This document shows, piece after piece, positions 24,668 to 33,515 of a DNA stretch of 64,000 nt. The stretch covers positions 2,170,001 through 2,234,000 of the forward strand of contig NZ_CP022437.1 of assembly GCF_002224365.1 (NCBI RefSeq). Direction: 5' to 3'. A model generated the notes under the pieces. That model saw only the letters and a program-made list of their open reading frames with translations. It was not told the DNA's origin and did no database searches. Position 1 is the first letter of the stretch, and every line of letters starts with the position of its first letter. Made by a program: the position numbers and the translations under genes. The stretch comes from Virgibacillus necropolis (lineage in GTDB: Bacteria > Bacillota > Bacilli > Bacillales > Amphibacillaceae).

Positions 24668-26419
24668 TTATTTCGTTAGTTTTTCTTTCTTTTTTTCTTT
24701 TTGTTTTTTATGTGCAAGGTCATGAGCCTGATGACGATCTTCTTCTACCTCACTGGATTTTTGCTTACCATTTGGAACTATAGTTGCAGATACTTCTTTT
24801 AGGCCAGCTTGGTCTTTCTCATATACGAAAGATGCCCTTGTAGAAATATCTGCCCCCGGTTTTGTAACAAACGGAAGCACGCGATAGTCTGTTTTCCATT
24901 GTGTTGGGGTGACCTGGCATCGTACATAACCGCGATAATCGTTAAAGAATTTTATATGTTCATTCTGTGCTAATATCCGATCGGTATCAGCACGCTGGTC
25001 TGCCCCGTTCCCACCAGATGTAATAGAGGTTCCGACAAATTCTGCTCCGAGGATACGGGAATTCAGATCATTAAAGTCAGCCATTAAATTGGACGCCCAG
25101 CTAGCATGTACATCACCTGTCAGGACAATCAAATTATTCATATTTTTACTACCAACGAAGTCAGTAATCCGCTGGCGGGCAGGTGTATAACCATCCCAGC
25201 CATCCATGCTGAATAACGGCTCGTCCGGACCTGGACCATAGTTCCGTTTTGCAAAGAATATCTGCTGTGCCATCACGTTCCAATTTGATTGTGATCTGTT
25301 AAGGTTATCAAGTAACCAATCCTCTTGTTTCCCACCTAATAGGGTACGGGATGGATCTAATGATTCTGGTGTTTGTGGAGAACTCGTATCTGAATTCGCC
25401 TGATCAGAGCGGTATTGGCGGGTGTCTAATACAAAGAAATTTGCTAGATCGCCATAAGAGAAGCTTCGGTATAATTGCATATCAACTCCATGGGGCATAG
25501 AAGATCTACGCAGCGGCATATGTTCGTAATACGCCTGATAAGCTGCAACACGCCGTTTCACAAATTCCTCCACGGATTGTCCTTTTTCCGGAATTAAATC
25601 GGCATAGTTGTTTTCCACTTCATGGTCATCCCAAGTCACTACCCATGGAAAAGCAGCATGAGCGGCTTGCAGATCTTCATCTGTTCGATATTGGGCATGG
25701 CGATTACGGTAATCCTCAAGCGTCTTGATTTCTGGTCCGCTGTGAGTTCTGACATTACCTGTACCCGACACGTATTCATTCGGACCATATTCGTATATGT
25801 AGTCCCCAAGATGGAAAACAAGATCGAGATCTTCTTTAGCCAAGTGTTTGTAAGCTGTATAGTAGCCGTGTTCATATTGCTGGCAAGAGGCAAAAGCAAA
25901 AGTAAGACTAGATACACTGGAACCACTTGCAGGAAGTGTTTTCGTTTTTCCAACCTGACTATATTCATGTCCAGCTTTAAAACGATAGAAATAAACCATG
26001 TCAGATTGCAGACGATCAACTTCCACATGGATAGAATGAGCTAATTCGGGTCTTGCTATTGCTGTCCCACGCTGAACAATATGGCGAAAATGTTCATCTT
26101 TTGCTAACTCCCAATGTACAGGAATATTACGTGTAGGCGCTCCTCCCCCTTTGAGAGGTTTTGGAGCCAATCTTGTCCATAGAACGATACCGTCAGGAAG
26201 AGGGTCCCCAGAAGCAACCCCAAGTGAGAACGGATAGTCGCTGAATTTTGCTTCTGCGTCAACTTTAATTCCGCCCATGGATTGAGCGATTACCATCCCT
26301 AGAGAAACGCCAGCAATTTTTCCAGTCTCTTGAAGAAATCCCCGTCTATCAACGTCTCTTTGCAAGGTTTCCTCATTTAATTTTTGAATAAAATCATCCA
26401 TTGATCTTTCCTTAGCCAT
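24668..26419 (-). CDS. phoD: alkaline phosphatase D / phosphodiesterase, Tat-exported, 583 aa
   Basis: ATG 26417-26419 after AAAGGGGTAAAATGAC. The N-terminus has the twin-arginine motif VDRRGFLQE followed by a hydrophobic stretch. PhoD landmarks: FSLGVASGDPLPDGIVLWTR (N-domain), FASCQQYEHGYYTAY, LVFHLGDYIYEYG with metal ligands, VTWDDHEVENNY, and VLTGDVHASW. In B. subtilis PhoD is exported by TatAdCd and releases phosphate from teichoic acid and phosphodiesters in phosphate starvation. The C-terminus is an unusual Lys-rich tail (about 30 residues). No tat genes are adjacent. PhoP-box-like repeats precede the gene. Confidence 0.93.
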   Translation of the reverse strand: MAKERSMDDFIQKLNEETLQRDVDRRGFLQETGKIAGVSLGMVIAQSMGGIKVDAEAKFSDYPFSLGVASGDPLPDGIVLWTRLAPKPLKGGGAPTRNIPVHWELAKDEHFRHIVQRGTAIARPELAHSIHVEVDRLQSDMVYFYRFKAGHEYSQVGKTKTLPASGSSVSSLTFAFASCQQYEHGYYTAYKHLAKEDLDLVFHLGDYIYEYGPNEYVSGTGNVRTHSGPEIKTLEDYRNRHAQYRTDEDLQAAHAAFPWVVTWDDHEVENNYADLIPEKGQSVEEFVKRRVAAYQAYYEHMPLRRSSMPHGVDMQLYRSFSYGDLANFFVLDTRQYRSDQANSDTSSPQTPESLDPSRTLLGGKQEDWLLDNLNRSQSNWNVMAQQIFFAKRNYGPGPDEPLFSMDGWDGYTPARQRITDFVGSKNMNNLIVLTGDVHASWASNLMADFNDLNSRILGAEFVGTSITSGGNGADQRADTDRILAQNEHIKFFNDYRGYVRCQVTPTQWKTDYRVLPFVTKPGADISTRASFVYEKDQAGLKEVSATIVPNGKQKSSEVEEDRHQAHDLAHKKQKEKKKEKLTK

Positions 26420-26463
26420 GTCATTTTACCCCTTTCCTTATTCCTTTTGTATGAATCGACTCT

Positions 26464-26505
26464 ATTATAGAATATATTTATTAATTCAATGTTAAGGATT
26501 GTAAA
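26464..26505 (-). promoter_or_regulatory. PhoP-box-like direct repeats and -10 of phoD
   Basis: On the minus strand TTTACA (26500-26505), TTAACA (26490-26495) and TTAATA (26479-26484) are spaced by four and five bases, and TATAAT lies at 26464-26469. Tandem TTAACA-like hexamers with about 11-bp periodicity are the known PhoP binding pattern in B. subtilis, where phoD belongs to the Pho regulon. Confidence 0.6.
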
Positions 26506-26606
26506 GGTGGAAAAATATGTTAGTGAGGAAAGTGGGTAATATTTAATAGGATAATGGAATTAGTTAAACTAACTTTGTCTATAATTGATGATTTAATTCG
26601 AAATAA

Positions 26607-27011
26607 GTGTACATATTTCGATCGATTCGTTCTTTATTCATGGTCTGTCATTCCCGTTTTTATTTACACCGACTTAACGAAAATAAAATTGAGGGACTTA
26701 GGGACACTGCCCTTATTTGGGAAGAGAATCTTTTATCCCCATCAAAAAACGGTAGTTTAGAATGTTTTCAAGTTTTACATTCAAATAAGGAGATCACATG
26801 TCCTACATTAGTTGCGGGGGGCCACCATGATTGGGTTTGCCCAGTAGAGGACTCCGTGCTTATGGCAGAAAAAATTCCTGACAGTGAGTTAGTAATCTTT
26901 GAGAAAAGCAGCCATAACATATTTGTTGATGAGTATGAAAGGTTCAACGAGGAAGTCTCCTCATTTGTCTATAGAAGATTTGGTGGGTCACTACTTGAGA
27001 GGTCACTATAG
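26607..27011 (+). pseudogene. alpha/beta-hydrolase C-terminal remnant
   Basis: The frame is convincing from about 26740 on: ITCPTLVAGGHHDWVCPVED with the acid residue, then EKIPDSELVIFEKSSHNIFV with the catalytic His region, and EEVSSFV. This is the last third of a proline-iminopeptidase-like hydrolase. The nucleophile Ser domain is missing. Residues encoded before 26700 do not look like the family, so the 5' part is replaced. Confidence 0.75.
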
Positions 27012-27057
27012 TTAACCTTCTGTTTCATAGGAGGGTTACCGGAATTATAAAGTAAAA

Positions 27058-27457
27058 AGTGATGATGCAATTATATTTGTTCCAAGTTACTTTGTGTGGC
27101 CACATCTATTTGTTGATCAGACCAACACAAAGGCATCATAGTTGTCTATGACTCATCTAAAGCACGTGATGAATCTCAACCAGAACAACCCATTGACCGA
27201 ATGGTTTTAATGTATAAAGCATTAGGAGAACCAACCAGGTTAGAATTATTAAAATTGTTACAAAATCGAGCTATGACAACCTAGGCTTTAGCCCGAATTT
27301 GTCATTTAAGTGAAGGAACATTTCACGACACCTGCAAGTATTAAAAAAAGCACACTTGGTGACATACACAAAAGAGAAGAAGTACGTTTTATACAATTGT
27401 AAGAAAGACGTATTTCATTTGATTTCAAGTCTTGTGACGGAAGCTACGACGAGATGA
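27058..27457 (+). pseudogene. ArsR-family transcriptional regulator, degraded
   Basis: Three frames give DDAIIFVPSYFVWPHLFVDQ, then YKALGEPTRLELLKLLQNRA (the ArsR winged helix), an in-frame TAG, ALARICHLSEGTFH, and after another shift HLQVLKKAHLVTYTKEKKYV and VFHLISSLVTEA. So there are two frameshifts (near 27130 and 27330) and one stop at 27282-27284. The N-terminus is missing. The gene is not functional. It lies next to a broken hydrolase gene it may once have controlled. Confidence 0.8.
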
Positions 27458-27471
27458 TGAGCTACGACTGT

Positions 27472-27500
27472 TACGATCGGGCGGATTGTGGGGGATTGAA
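27472..27500 (+). repeat. module A variant
   Basis: ACGATCGGGCGGATTGTGGG follows the dead ArsR gene. The ACGATCGGGCG start is shared with copies at 43553, 49000 and 57394. No GAATAA follows. Confidence 0.45.
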
Positions 27501-27676
27501 GGTAGAAAAATGATTAAACGTTATTTCAATGCAATAATTAATAAAGTTTTTTTATCATTTTGTTTACACTGCGGAGATTGATAACAAAATTCTTGATAAG
27601 ATAAAAAACAATAAGCGGTCTGTGACAAAGGAAATTGAATACATCTTGGAAAATACATAAAAGGAAAAAGCATATA

Positions 27677-27702
27677 CATAAGCCAGGATTACCCGGCTTA
27701 TG
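27677..27702. terminator. hairpin without an assigned gene
   Basis: CATAAGCC / GGCTTATG with a 10-base loop, in a 330-bp stretch (27458-27793) where no gene is supported. An A-run before and T-rich DNA after allow use on either strand. It lies downstream of the small Cys protein gene on the minus strand. Confidence 0.5.
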
Positions 27703-27793
27703 TTCATTTTGTATATATTTTGCTGTTGCTAAGGGCGATTTAAAAGAAATTAGAATTGATTTACCGCATGGGGTTTGGTCACCTAAATGCAAA

Positions 27794-27964
27794 TCAATTA
27801 TCCTTTGGAAACCTCACTAAAGTTGTGTCGACTTCATGCTCTGAAAAATAGCTCTCATATGTTTCATAGGCACAATCTTTACTGCAAAATATCGTTCCGT
27901 TTTTTTCTGCTTCATAATAACGATCATGTTTTTCGATTTCTTTTCCGCAATTGGCGCATTGCAT
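27794..27964 (-). CDS. small Cys-rich protein, 56 aa
   Basis: Minus-strand ATG 27962-27964 with TTAGGGGGTAAATAACT directly upstream. The 56 residues begin MQCANCGKEIEKHDRYYEAE and contain FCSKDCAYETYESYF, giving CxxC and CxxxC pairs that fit a small zinc-binding module. The gene starts two bases after the stop of an HTH-encoding fragment and may be its operon partner. Function unknown. Confidence 0.55.
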   Translation of the reverse strand: MQCANCGKEIEKHDRYYEAEKNGTIFCSKDCAYETYESYFSEHEVDTTLVRFPKDN

Positions 27965-27966
27965 AG

Positions 27967-28071
27967 TTATTTACCCCCTAACGTTTTTACTTTAGTGTAC
28001 ATTGTTGATCTAGGTACACCTGTAGTTTTTACAATATCGGCAATACTCATGCCATTTTTTTCTCGTTCCAC
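27967..28071 (-). pseudogene. C-terminal helix-turn-helix fragment (resolvase/invertase type)
   Basis: The minus-strand frame from GTG 28069-28071 to TAA 27967-27969 reads VEREKNGMSIADIVKTTGVP and then RSTMYTKVKTLGGK. This matches the C-terminal Hin-like helix-turn-helix of serine recombinases. The catalytic domain is absent. Upstream bases have a stop in frame. Confidence 0.5.
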
Positions 28072-28237
28072 ATACAGAAGGGGGGGAGTCGTTTCAAATA
28101 AGCCTGGAAATGTAAATACCTTGAATTAAACAGGCGAACGGTATGTACTTCTCTTCACGAGTTTAGGAATTACACCCATACTGGATGCATGTAAAGAGTC
28201 GATAGGAAATCAAAAGATGAACTACCGACTCTATGCT

Positions 28238-28650
28238 CTAAGCCACTTTTTTATTTTGTTTTCTTGATGCAGCCTTTTTTCCGTGTAAAAAATAATACAA
28301 AGTTATCGATAGGAAAATGGCTACAGCTAATGTTAATACGTGCCACTGTAACCAACATATGGAACAATCGTGCCAATAAGGTAAGGACCTAATCCCATTC
28401 CCGTATCCATGAAAATGAAAAACGTCGAGGTTGCTAATCCAACTCGATGTTTTGGTGATTCCTTTATCGCGATGGCTTGAGCAGCGGATACGATAGTTCC
28501 ATAGCCAACTGCTAGCAGTGTTCCGGCTAAAAGAAGAACAAAACCGTTCTGTGCTATACCAATTAATAGTAAGCATATTGAAAAGAGGAAGATAGCCGGA
28601 TACATAACAAAATTATCTCCTTTGGTATCTTGCAGCTTGCCGGCAATAGG
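28238..28650 (-). pseudogene. MFS transporter C-terminal fragment, frameshifted
   Basis: The minus strand reads PIAGKLQDTKGDNFVMYPAI, then helices FLFSICLLLIGIAQN and FVLLLAGTLLAVGYGTIV, then AIAIKESPKHRVGLATSTFF, as in helices 9-12 of drug-type MFS transporters. A shift near 28345 puts the final helix and the Lys-rich tail (HGKKAASRKQNKK) into another frame. An in-frame TGA precedes the fragment, and about 250 N-terminal residues are missing. Confidence 0.8.
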
Positions 28651-28743
28651 TCACCCTCCCGTTGGACGTGGTTAGTTGTTATCAATAGTGTTACCAATTA
28701 TGCTTATATAAAGATAATCCCAGCATTTGTAAGGAGCAAATTA

Positions 28744-29251
28744 ATGAGCAAAACAAATGAAGATATCTTATATCTGGAAGTGCAAAAACTTGGTAGACCT
28801 TGGATTATAGGGGTGCTCTTGATTGCCTCCATTTTCTGGTGGGGTTTTATTCAACAAGTCATTTTTGGTATCCGATTCGGAGATGAACCCGTGGGAAATG
28901 GAATGCAGGTATTCACATGGCTAGTGTTTGGTATTATACTTCCATGGGGCGCATTTAAAATGAAATTGATAACGGAAGTACGTAGAGATGGATTGTTTAT
29001 TCGCTTAGTGCCTTTTCACTTTCGATACAGAAGGTTTCCAAGCGAGGAGCTGTTACTTATAAAAACCATTACTTACAGCCCCGATGGGGCGTTTTGGCGG
29101 ATGGGGAATTCGTATAAATTTCAGGGGAGAGCGAGCCTATAACATGGGTGGTAATCAAGGTGTAGAATTGGGATTGACTTCTGGAAGTGTTGTTGTAATT
29201 GGTTCACAAAAACCAAACGAACTTGAAAAAGCACTTTTTGCAGTAGACTAA
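28744..29251 (+). pseudogene. DUF6141-like membrane protein, frameshifted
   Basis: ATG 28744 follows GTAAGGAGCAAATTA. The N-terminal part has two helices (WIIGVLLIASIFWWGFI; MQVFTWLVFGIILPW) and then LITEVRRDGLFIRLVPFHF. The frame is lost near 29090 in GATGGGGCG; the other frame continues FGGWGIRINFRGERAYNMGG and VVVIGSQKPNELEKALF to TAA 29251. That is the usual end of this family, so one indel separates the sequence from a full gene of about 168 residues. Function unknown. Confidence 0.75.
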
Positions 29252-29415
29252 CTGAAATTAAACTTGGATACATAAAATTCCTTTTTTGTACATCCGCAAT
29301 TAAGTTTTATAAGAATAATGGGATGAAAGAATTAATGCCTGAAATGGACGGTAAGGTAATAAGAATGAAAGGCACAGTATAGGAATTCAATATCGTCTGC
29401 AAGTGGTTGTAATCA

Positions 29416-29450
29416 ATAAACGGGTGCTTTCGCGGAATAAAGATCATTGC
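29416..29450 (+). repeat. module A
   Basis: AAACGGGTGCTTTCGCGGAA then TAAAGATCATTGC. Stands between the broken DUF6141-like gene and the small gene at 29478. Confidence 0.65.
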
Positions 29451-29477
29451 TAAAAAAGAAATGGGGGATTTTAAGTA

Positions 29478-29651
29478 ATGACTCAAATTAAAGAAATAGG
29501 GTCTTTATGCTCTTTAAACGAGAAAGATTATATTATAAATCAATCTGAACCAAAAAAAATTAGTAATAATTTTCGAGAAGTAATCCAATTAATAAATGAA
29601 TGTTGCCTTTCCGTTTTGCCGAAGGAAATCCACAGCAAGTGCTGTTTGTGA
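29478..29651 (+). CDS. hypothetical small protein, 57 aa
   Basis: ATG 29478 has GGGGGATTTTAAGTA upstream. The product is soluble, with several Cys (GSLCSLNEKD; INECCLSVL; HSKCCL). It may be complete or the front part of a gene cut by a stop, since CCLSVLPKEIH looks like the start of a further domain. No family recognised. A weak hairpin (GGGCCGTA / TACGGCTCC, 29682-29713) follows. Confidence 0.4.
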   Translation: MTQIKEIGSLCSLNEKDYIINQSEPKKISNNFREVIQLINECCLSVLPKEIHSKCCL

Positions 29652-29852
29652 TTAAAGCGCAAATAAATTATTTTAAGCATAAGGGCCGTATCACTTTAAA
29701 AAGTTCTACGGCTCCACTTATTTTATAATCATTTAAATAAAACATAATTTCTCGTTTCAAAAAGTTAGTTTGAGATTTTATTAATACGGGAAGTAACTAG
29801 TTTATAATTCAGAATAATATATCTAATGAAATTTACTGAAGGGAGGATATGT

Positions 29853-30188
29853 ATGAGTAATGAAAATAATTGCTATATACAATTAAAGAGAGAATCGCAG
29901 TTTGTTAATCGTTTTAAAAAATTCAAAGTGATTGTTGATAAAAAAGAGATGAGTAAAATTTCGAACGGAGAAGAAATAATTGAACCGGTTAAGCCGGGAC
30001 ACCATGTGGTACATGTTAAAGTTGATTGGTACCAAAGCGAAGGATACGAATTCACTTTAAAAAAAGGAGAAGAGATAAGATTATTATGTGGATCACCTAT
30101 AGGAGGTGCAAAAGTTTTTATTCCTTTTATATTTTTAATTTCCGTATTTAGGCCAAAAAAATATTTATTCATTAAACAGGAGGGATAA
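29853..30188 (+). CDS. hypothetical protein with a C-terminal hydrophobic segment, 111 aa
   Basis: ATG 29853 behind GAAGGGAGGATATGT; an earlier in-frame ATG at 29826 lacks a site. Residues 20-80 are beta-rich, with a turn EPVKPGHHVVHVKVDWYQSE like the PEGA/carboxypeptidase-regulatory sandwich. A hydrophobic stretch VFIPFIFLISVF at about 91-102 is followed by a basic end. I infer a membrane-associated beta-domain protein. Related short proteins are common in bacilli and not characterised. Confidence 0.6.
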   Translation: MSNENNCYIQLKRESQFVNRFKKFKVIVDKKEMSKISNGEEIIEPVKPGHHVVHVKVDWYQSEGYEFTLKKGEEIRLLCGSPIGGAKVFIPFIFLISVFRPKKYLFIKQEG

Positions 30189-30331
30189 ATTGGGTATTTT
30201 TTCCGGTCCCCTCGAGTTGGCGGTACTTCTCTTATTATTGTAAACTAAAATTCACTAGAGGTCCTCGCCCAGATTTTTAGTTTTAATAATTAACCCCTAC
30301 AAGTAAAGCTACTCGTACAGTTAGCTAATGC

Positions 30332-30519
30332 CTATTTCTTTTCTTTTTCTGATAAACGATTAACAATAAATAATACAATAGCATAAATAACAAAAGCTGC
30401 TAACAAAATAATTACTGTATTAAAATTGTTATGGAGAAAGGGTATAAGAGAAAGTAATACGACTAAAAAAATAACACTTGCTATATTTTTATTTCTTTTC
30501 TTAGTAATATTTTTTTCAA
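30332..30519 (-). pseudogene. small two-helix membrane protein with a shifted start
   Basis: The minus strand has CGAGGGAGGTCACTC before TTG 30517-30519, but that frame stops after 12 codons. The neighbouring frame reads FEKNITKKRNKNIASVIFLV, helix LLAAFVIYAIVLFIV and NRLSEKEKK to TAG 30332. One base change near 30480-30510 would restore a 62-residue protein. A 14-bp inverted repeat flanks its upstream side. Confidence 0.45.
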
Positions 30520-30551
30520 AGAGTGACCTCCCTCGTAATAAGCCATTAAAT

Positions 30552-30640
30552 AATTCTATGCTAAATTTTTTGGCCGTTGATTAGACGTCTATAACACTTG
30601 ATGGTTTCATTCCGAATTTACTTCATTTTAGCATAGAATT
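30552..30640. repeat. 14-bp perfect inverted repeat with 61-bp spacer
   Basis: AATTCTATGCTAAA (30552-30565) and TTTAGCATAGAATT (30627-30640). It lies between two divergently oriented small membrane frames and could be a MITE-like remnant or an operator. Confidence 0.7.
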
Positions 30641-30660
30641 TATTTAGGAGAAAGAAGTTC

Positions 30661-30786
30661 ATTACAGAAATTTTGGTTAACTTCGGTCTTATAATCTTTA
30701 TTGTAATCATGCATATTTTAGTCCACAGGTCGATGCATCTTATTGAAAAAAGGTTTGGATCAATAAATAGACAGCAAAACGAATAG
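30661..30786 (+). CDS. possible small membrane protein with ATT start, 41 aa
   Basis: TTAGGAGAAAGAAGTTC precedes ATT 30661. The frame reads TEILVNFGLIIFIVIMHILV, a single helix, then a basic tail, and ends TAG 30784-30786. A non-standard start makes this doubtful; it may be a dead ORF whose ATG mutated. Confidence 0.25.
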   Translation: MTEILVNFGLIIFIVIMHILVHRSMHLIEKRFGSINRQQNE

Positions 30787-31245
30787 CAATAATAAGATCT
30801 AGTTTGCTATTTCTATCCTTTTTATCATCCTAATTTAAAATTCATTAATTCAACTCAGCAACATAAAAACAGTGTAATTAAGAAAATAGCCAGGATTGAA
30901 AAAGCTATATCATAAAGTGATATATCAATTTATTATTTAAATTGCGCAGTTTTAATAATTATTTGCGTGAACAAAATAAAGGATCATCCATATTAGTCCT
31001 GGCTAACATGGATGATCCTTTTATATCTATTAAACAAACGCGCCATTTAACATACTAGCCATTTTCTGTTTTGGTTTGGATTTCCCTTGATAAACAACCA
31101 AACCCCTATGGCATTTCAGTGATTCCCCTTATACTGAATGTAATTCATAATAACATATGGTGAACTTAAAAGATTCAGCAAAACACCTAAAGAATTTGAA
31201 ACTTTTTTTGAGGATAATCACTCATATGGGTAAGGAGGTGTCTCA
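30787..31245 (+). other. intergenic region with an orphan terminator and the sigma-factor promoter region
   Basis: No gene is supported in this 460-bp stretch. It holds a strong hairpin at 30978-31021 and then AT-rich DNA upstream of the ECF operon. I cannot point to a sure ECF-type autoregulatory promoter. Confidence 0.5.
30978..31021. terminator. strong hairpin terminator
   Basis: AAAGGATCATCCAT / ATGGATGATCCTTTT, a 14-bp perfect stem with a 15-base loop and T-run. No intact gene ends at it, so it may belong to a lost one. Confidence 0.75.
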
Positions 31246-31776
31246 TTGTTACATAAAAAAGTCGTAAAAGCCATCAAAGGTGATGAAGAAGCCTTTGAAT
31301 TATTGATTAGAGAAGAAGGGGATAAGTTATACAAAACGGCTTTTCTCTATGTCCGCAATAAAGACGATGCCATGGATGTTGTTCAGGAGGCTGTTACAAA
31401 AGCATTCATATCTATCCATCAACTTAAGAAACCTGAGCTTTTTAGTGCTTGGCTGATGAAAATCTTAATTCACACAGCGTATGATTATCTTCACAAAAAA
31501 AAGAAGGTCGTCCTAACAGATGACTTTTCCAACTTCAGGGGCAGTGAACACCTTGATCTTGAAGAAAAGCTCGACTTGCTCTCAGCTATTTCTACATTAA
31601 GTCATAATTATAAAACGGTCATTATCCTTTTCTATTTTCAAGATCAGTCGATAAAAAGTATTTCTGAATCGATGAGTAAACCAGAAGGAACGATTAAAAC
31701 CTATCTTCGCCGGGCCAAAGTTGAAATAAAGAAGTTATTAGGGGGAGTGAGTATCGATGAAAAAAGAATGGTTTGA
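31246..31776 (+). CDS. ECF RNA polymerase sigma factor, 176 aa
   Basis: TTG start behind AAGGAGGTGTCTCA. Sigma region 2 spans residues 8-75 (YKTAFLYVRNKDDAMDVVQE, core binding and -10 recognition). Region 4 spans 108-165 (LSHNYKTVIILFYFQDQSIK, then GTIKTYLRRAKVEIKKLL helix-turn-helix). It has ECF size and layout, close to B. subtilis SigV and related factors. The next gene overlaps it by 20 bases and encodes the likely anti-sigma factor. It probably responds to envelope stress. Confidence 0.9.
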   Translation: MLHKKVVKAIKGDEEAFELLIREEGDKLYKTAFLYVRNKDDAMDVVQEAVTKAFISIHQLKKPELFSAWLMKILIHTAYDYLHKKKKVVLTDDFSNFRGSEHLDLEEKLDLLSAISTLSHNYKTVIILFYFQDQSIKSISESMSKPEGTIKTYLRRAKVEIKKLLGGVSIDEKRMV

Positions 31777-33175
31777 TCAGTATTGGAATGATATGGAAGT
31801 ACCTCAAGAGGAGTTGAACCAGGCTATTAAGAATGGCATTAGATCAGGTAAGCGATCGAAGCGTAAGAGAAAGCGCTTGAAATCAACGACTATCATTACA
31901 TCGGCTGCAGCTTCACTCATCCTAGCCTCTGGTTTATTTTTCTCACCTGTTACAGAAGTGCTTGCAAAGGTCCCTTTACTCAATCTCATATATGAGGACA
32001 TCACTACTACTGTTGGAAGTGAACTCTTCGCAAGTAATTTAGTTACAGAACTTGATGAAAAGGCAACTGATAATGGTGTCAATATCACGATTACGAGTGC
32101 TTATTACGACAACAATGTACTAGGTTTTACCTTTAAAGTAGAAGGAGATCAGCTTTCTATCAAAAACATGGATAAAGGAAATAGTTCTGCTTCAGGATAT
32201 GGATACTATTTATTTGATGGTGAGGAACAAAACCAATTGTCAGGATCGGGGAGTGGCCTGAAAGAAACTGATGATGGATTTATTGGTGCTATGGAATTTT
32301 ATCAACCGGATCAATCCATTGCCAGCGACTTTACTCTCCCGATTACCTTCACTTCCATATTAGGAGAGAAAGGAACATGGAGATTTGATATTCCTATTGA
32401 AAAAAGACCAGCTGAGAAAGTTATGGTTGAAGGTGAAACACGCACAAAGGATGGTTCCTATTCCCTCATTATGAATTCGATAACGAAAGGAAAAGCTACA
32501 ACGATTTTAGATTATAAAACCATCCGGCCAAAAGGCGGTAAGGACGATCATATCAACATTGATGTGTTTGACGACGATGGGAATCGACTGTCGAAGAGAA
32601 ACATTGGAAAGACAGTGAGTATAGAAGAAAAAAGTGGTACGATACAAGTTCAAGAGCACTCTCTTTTTACGAGTGCAATAGATGCAAATGATGATTATTT
32701 AATGATTTATCCTGAAGTAAGTAGAGACGAATTCGATACGATTCATGCTATTCAAGACACTCCATTTGAAGTGGAGAGCAGTCGCTTTGGATACAAGATC
32801 GTTGTAAACAAAGTTTTAAAACAGGACCAACAATTTATCATTGATTATTATATCAAGAATGTTGATTCAGAAAGCTACAAAAAAGATATTTTTCAAAATT
32901 TCGCTGATCAGATCAAACTTATTCGATCTGAAGATGTGATTTCAAATGGTGATGGTCAAGACCAGTATGAAGCTTTAAAAGAGGATTCCCTCATTTTAGG
33001 TAAAAAAGGAAAATTAATCAACCAAGAAAAATTGCACTTTCAATCACGTTTTGAGCTCGACAAGCCGGAAAAATTCACGATAAATGATTACTCGCTTATG
33101 GTGCCGTTTGGGATTTTCGGAATGAATGATTCTATTGAGATGAAGCCCGTCAAAGTGGATTTACCTAATCATTAA
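31757..33175 (+). CDS. DUF4179-domain anti-sigma protein, 472 aa
   Basis: ATG lies inside the sigma gene with GGGGGAGTGAGTATCG upstream, so translation is coupled. Residues 1-45 are cytosolic and basic (sigma-binding part), and one transmembrane helix follows at about 45-66 (TIITSAAASLILASGLFF). The DUF4179 domain begins at VPLLNLIYED. The extracellular part of about 400 residues is beta-rich, with no enzymatic motif. The family pairs with ECF sigma factors and holds them at the membrane. A hairpin terminator ends the operon. Confidence 0.85.
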   Translation: MKKEWFDQYWNDMEVPQEELNQAIKNGIRSGKRSKRKRKRLKSTTIITSAAASLILASGLFFSPVTEVLAKVPLLNLIYEDITTTVGSELFASNLVTELDEKATDNGVNITITSAYYDNNVLGFTFKVEGDQLSIKNMDKGNSSASGYGYYLFDGEEQNQLSGSGSGLKETDDGFIGAMEFYQPDQSIASDFTLPITFTSILGEKGTWRFDIPIEKRPAEKVMVEGETRTKDGSYSLIMNSITKGKATTILDYKTIRPKGGKDDHINIDVFDDDGNRLSKRNIGKTVSIEEKSGTIQVQEHSLFTSAIDANDDYLMIYPEVSRDEFDTIHAIQDTPFEVESSRFGYKIVVNKVLKQDQQFIIDYYIKNVDSESYKKDIFQNFADQIKLIRSEDVISNGDGQDQYEALKEDSLILGKKGKLINQEKLHFQSRFELDKPEKFTINDYSLMVPFGIFGMNDSIEMKPVKVDLPNH

Positions 33176-33183
33176 ACAATAGA

Positions 33184-33213
33184 AGGTCAGCTCTGAATAA
33201 TTGGAGCTGACCT
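33184..33213 (+). terminator. terminator of the sigma/anti-sigma operon
   Basis: AGGTCAGCTC / GAGCTGACCT with a 10-base loop, starting nine bases after the anti-sigma stop and followed by a T-rich stretch. Confidence 0.8.
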
Positions 33214-33331
33214 ATCCTTTCTAATGAAGACGTGCCTATCTAAAAGTATATGCTGTAATTCGCTAGTTCGCTCATTGATATTAATGCTTAACTTATTTCT
33301 GGCCCTTTTGCGGAACAATTTAGTTTTGAAT

Positions 33332-33365
33332 AACCCATCTCAAAAATATCGTTTTGAGAGGGTTT
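33332..33365. terminator. terminator between the anti-sigma and MocR genes
   Basis: AACCCATCTCAAAA / TTTTGAGAGGGTT with a T-rich tail, 150 bp from the MocR stop. A module B-like stretch (GGCCCTTTTGCGGAA, 33301) precedes it. Confidence 0.6.
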
Positions 33366-33515
33366 ATTTTATTTAAAAGTTTGTAGATTTTGAGAGGAAA
33401 TATCTATCAAATGATTGCTCAAATTCTAAGTCACATAAACACCATTTCGAGCATATTTTCTTAGATTTGGAAATCCGCATAATCCTGATACTACTCTTTA
33501 TATACACTACCCATA

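Noticed and set aside
26554-26740. N-terminal part of the alpha/beta-hydrolase frame
   Set aside because: The residues do not match the hydrolase fold; only the part from about 26740 on is kept as homologous.
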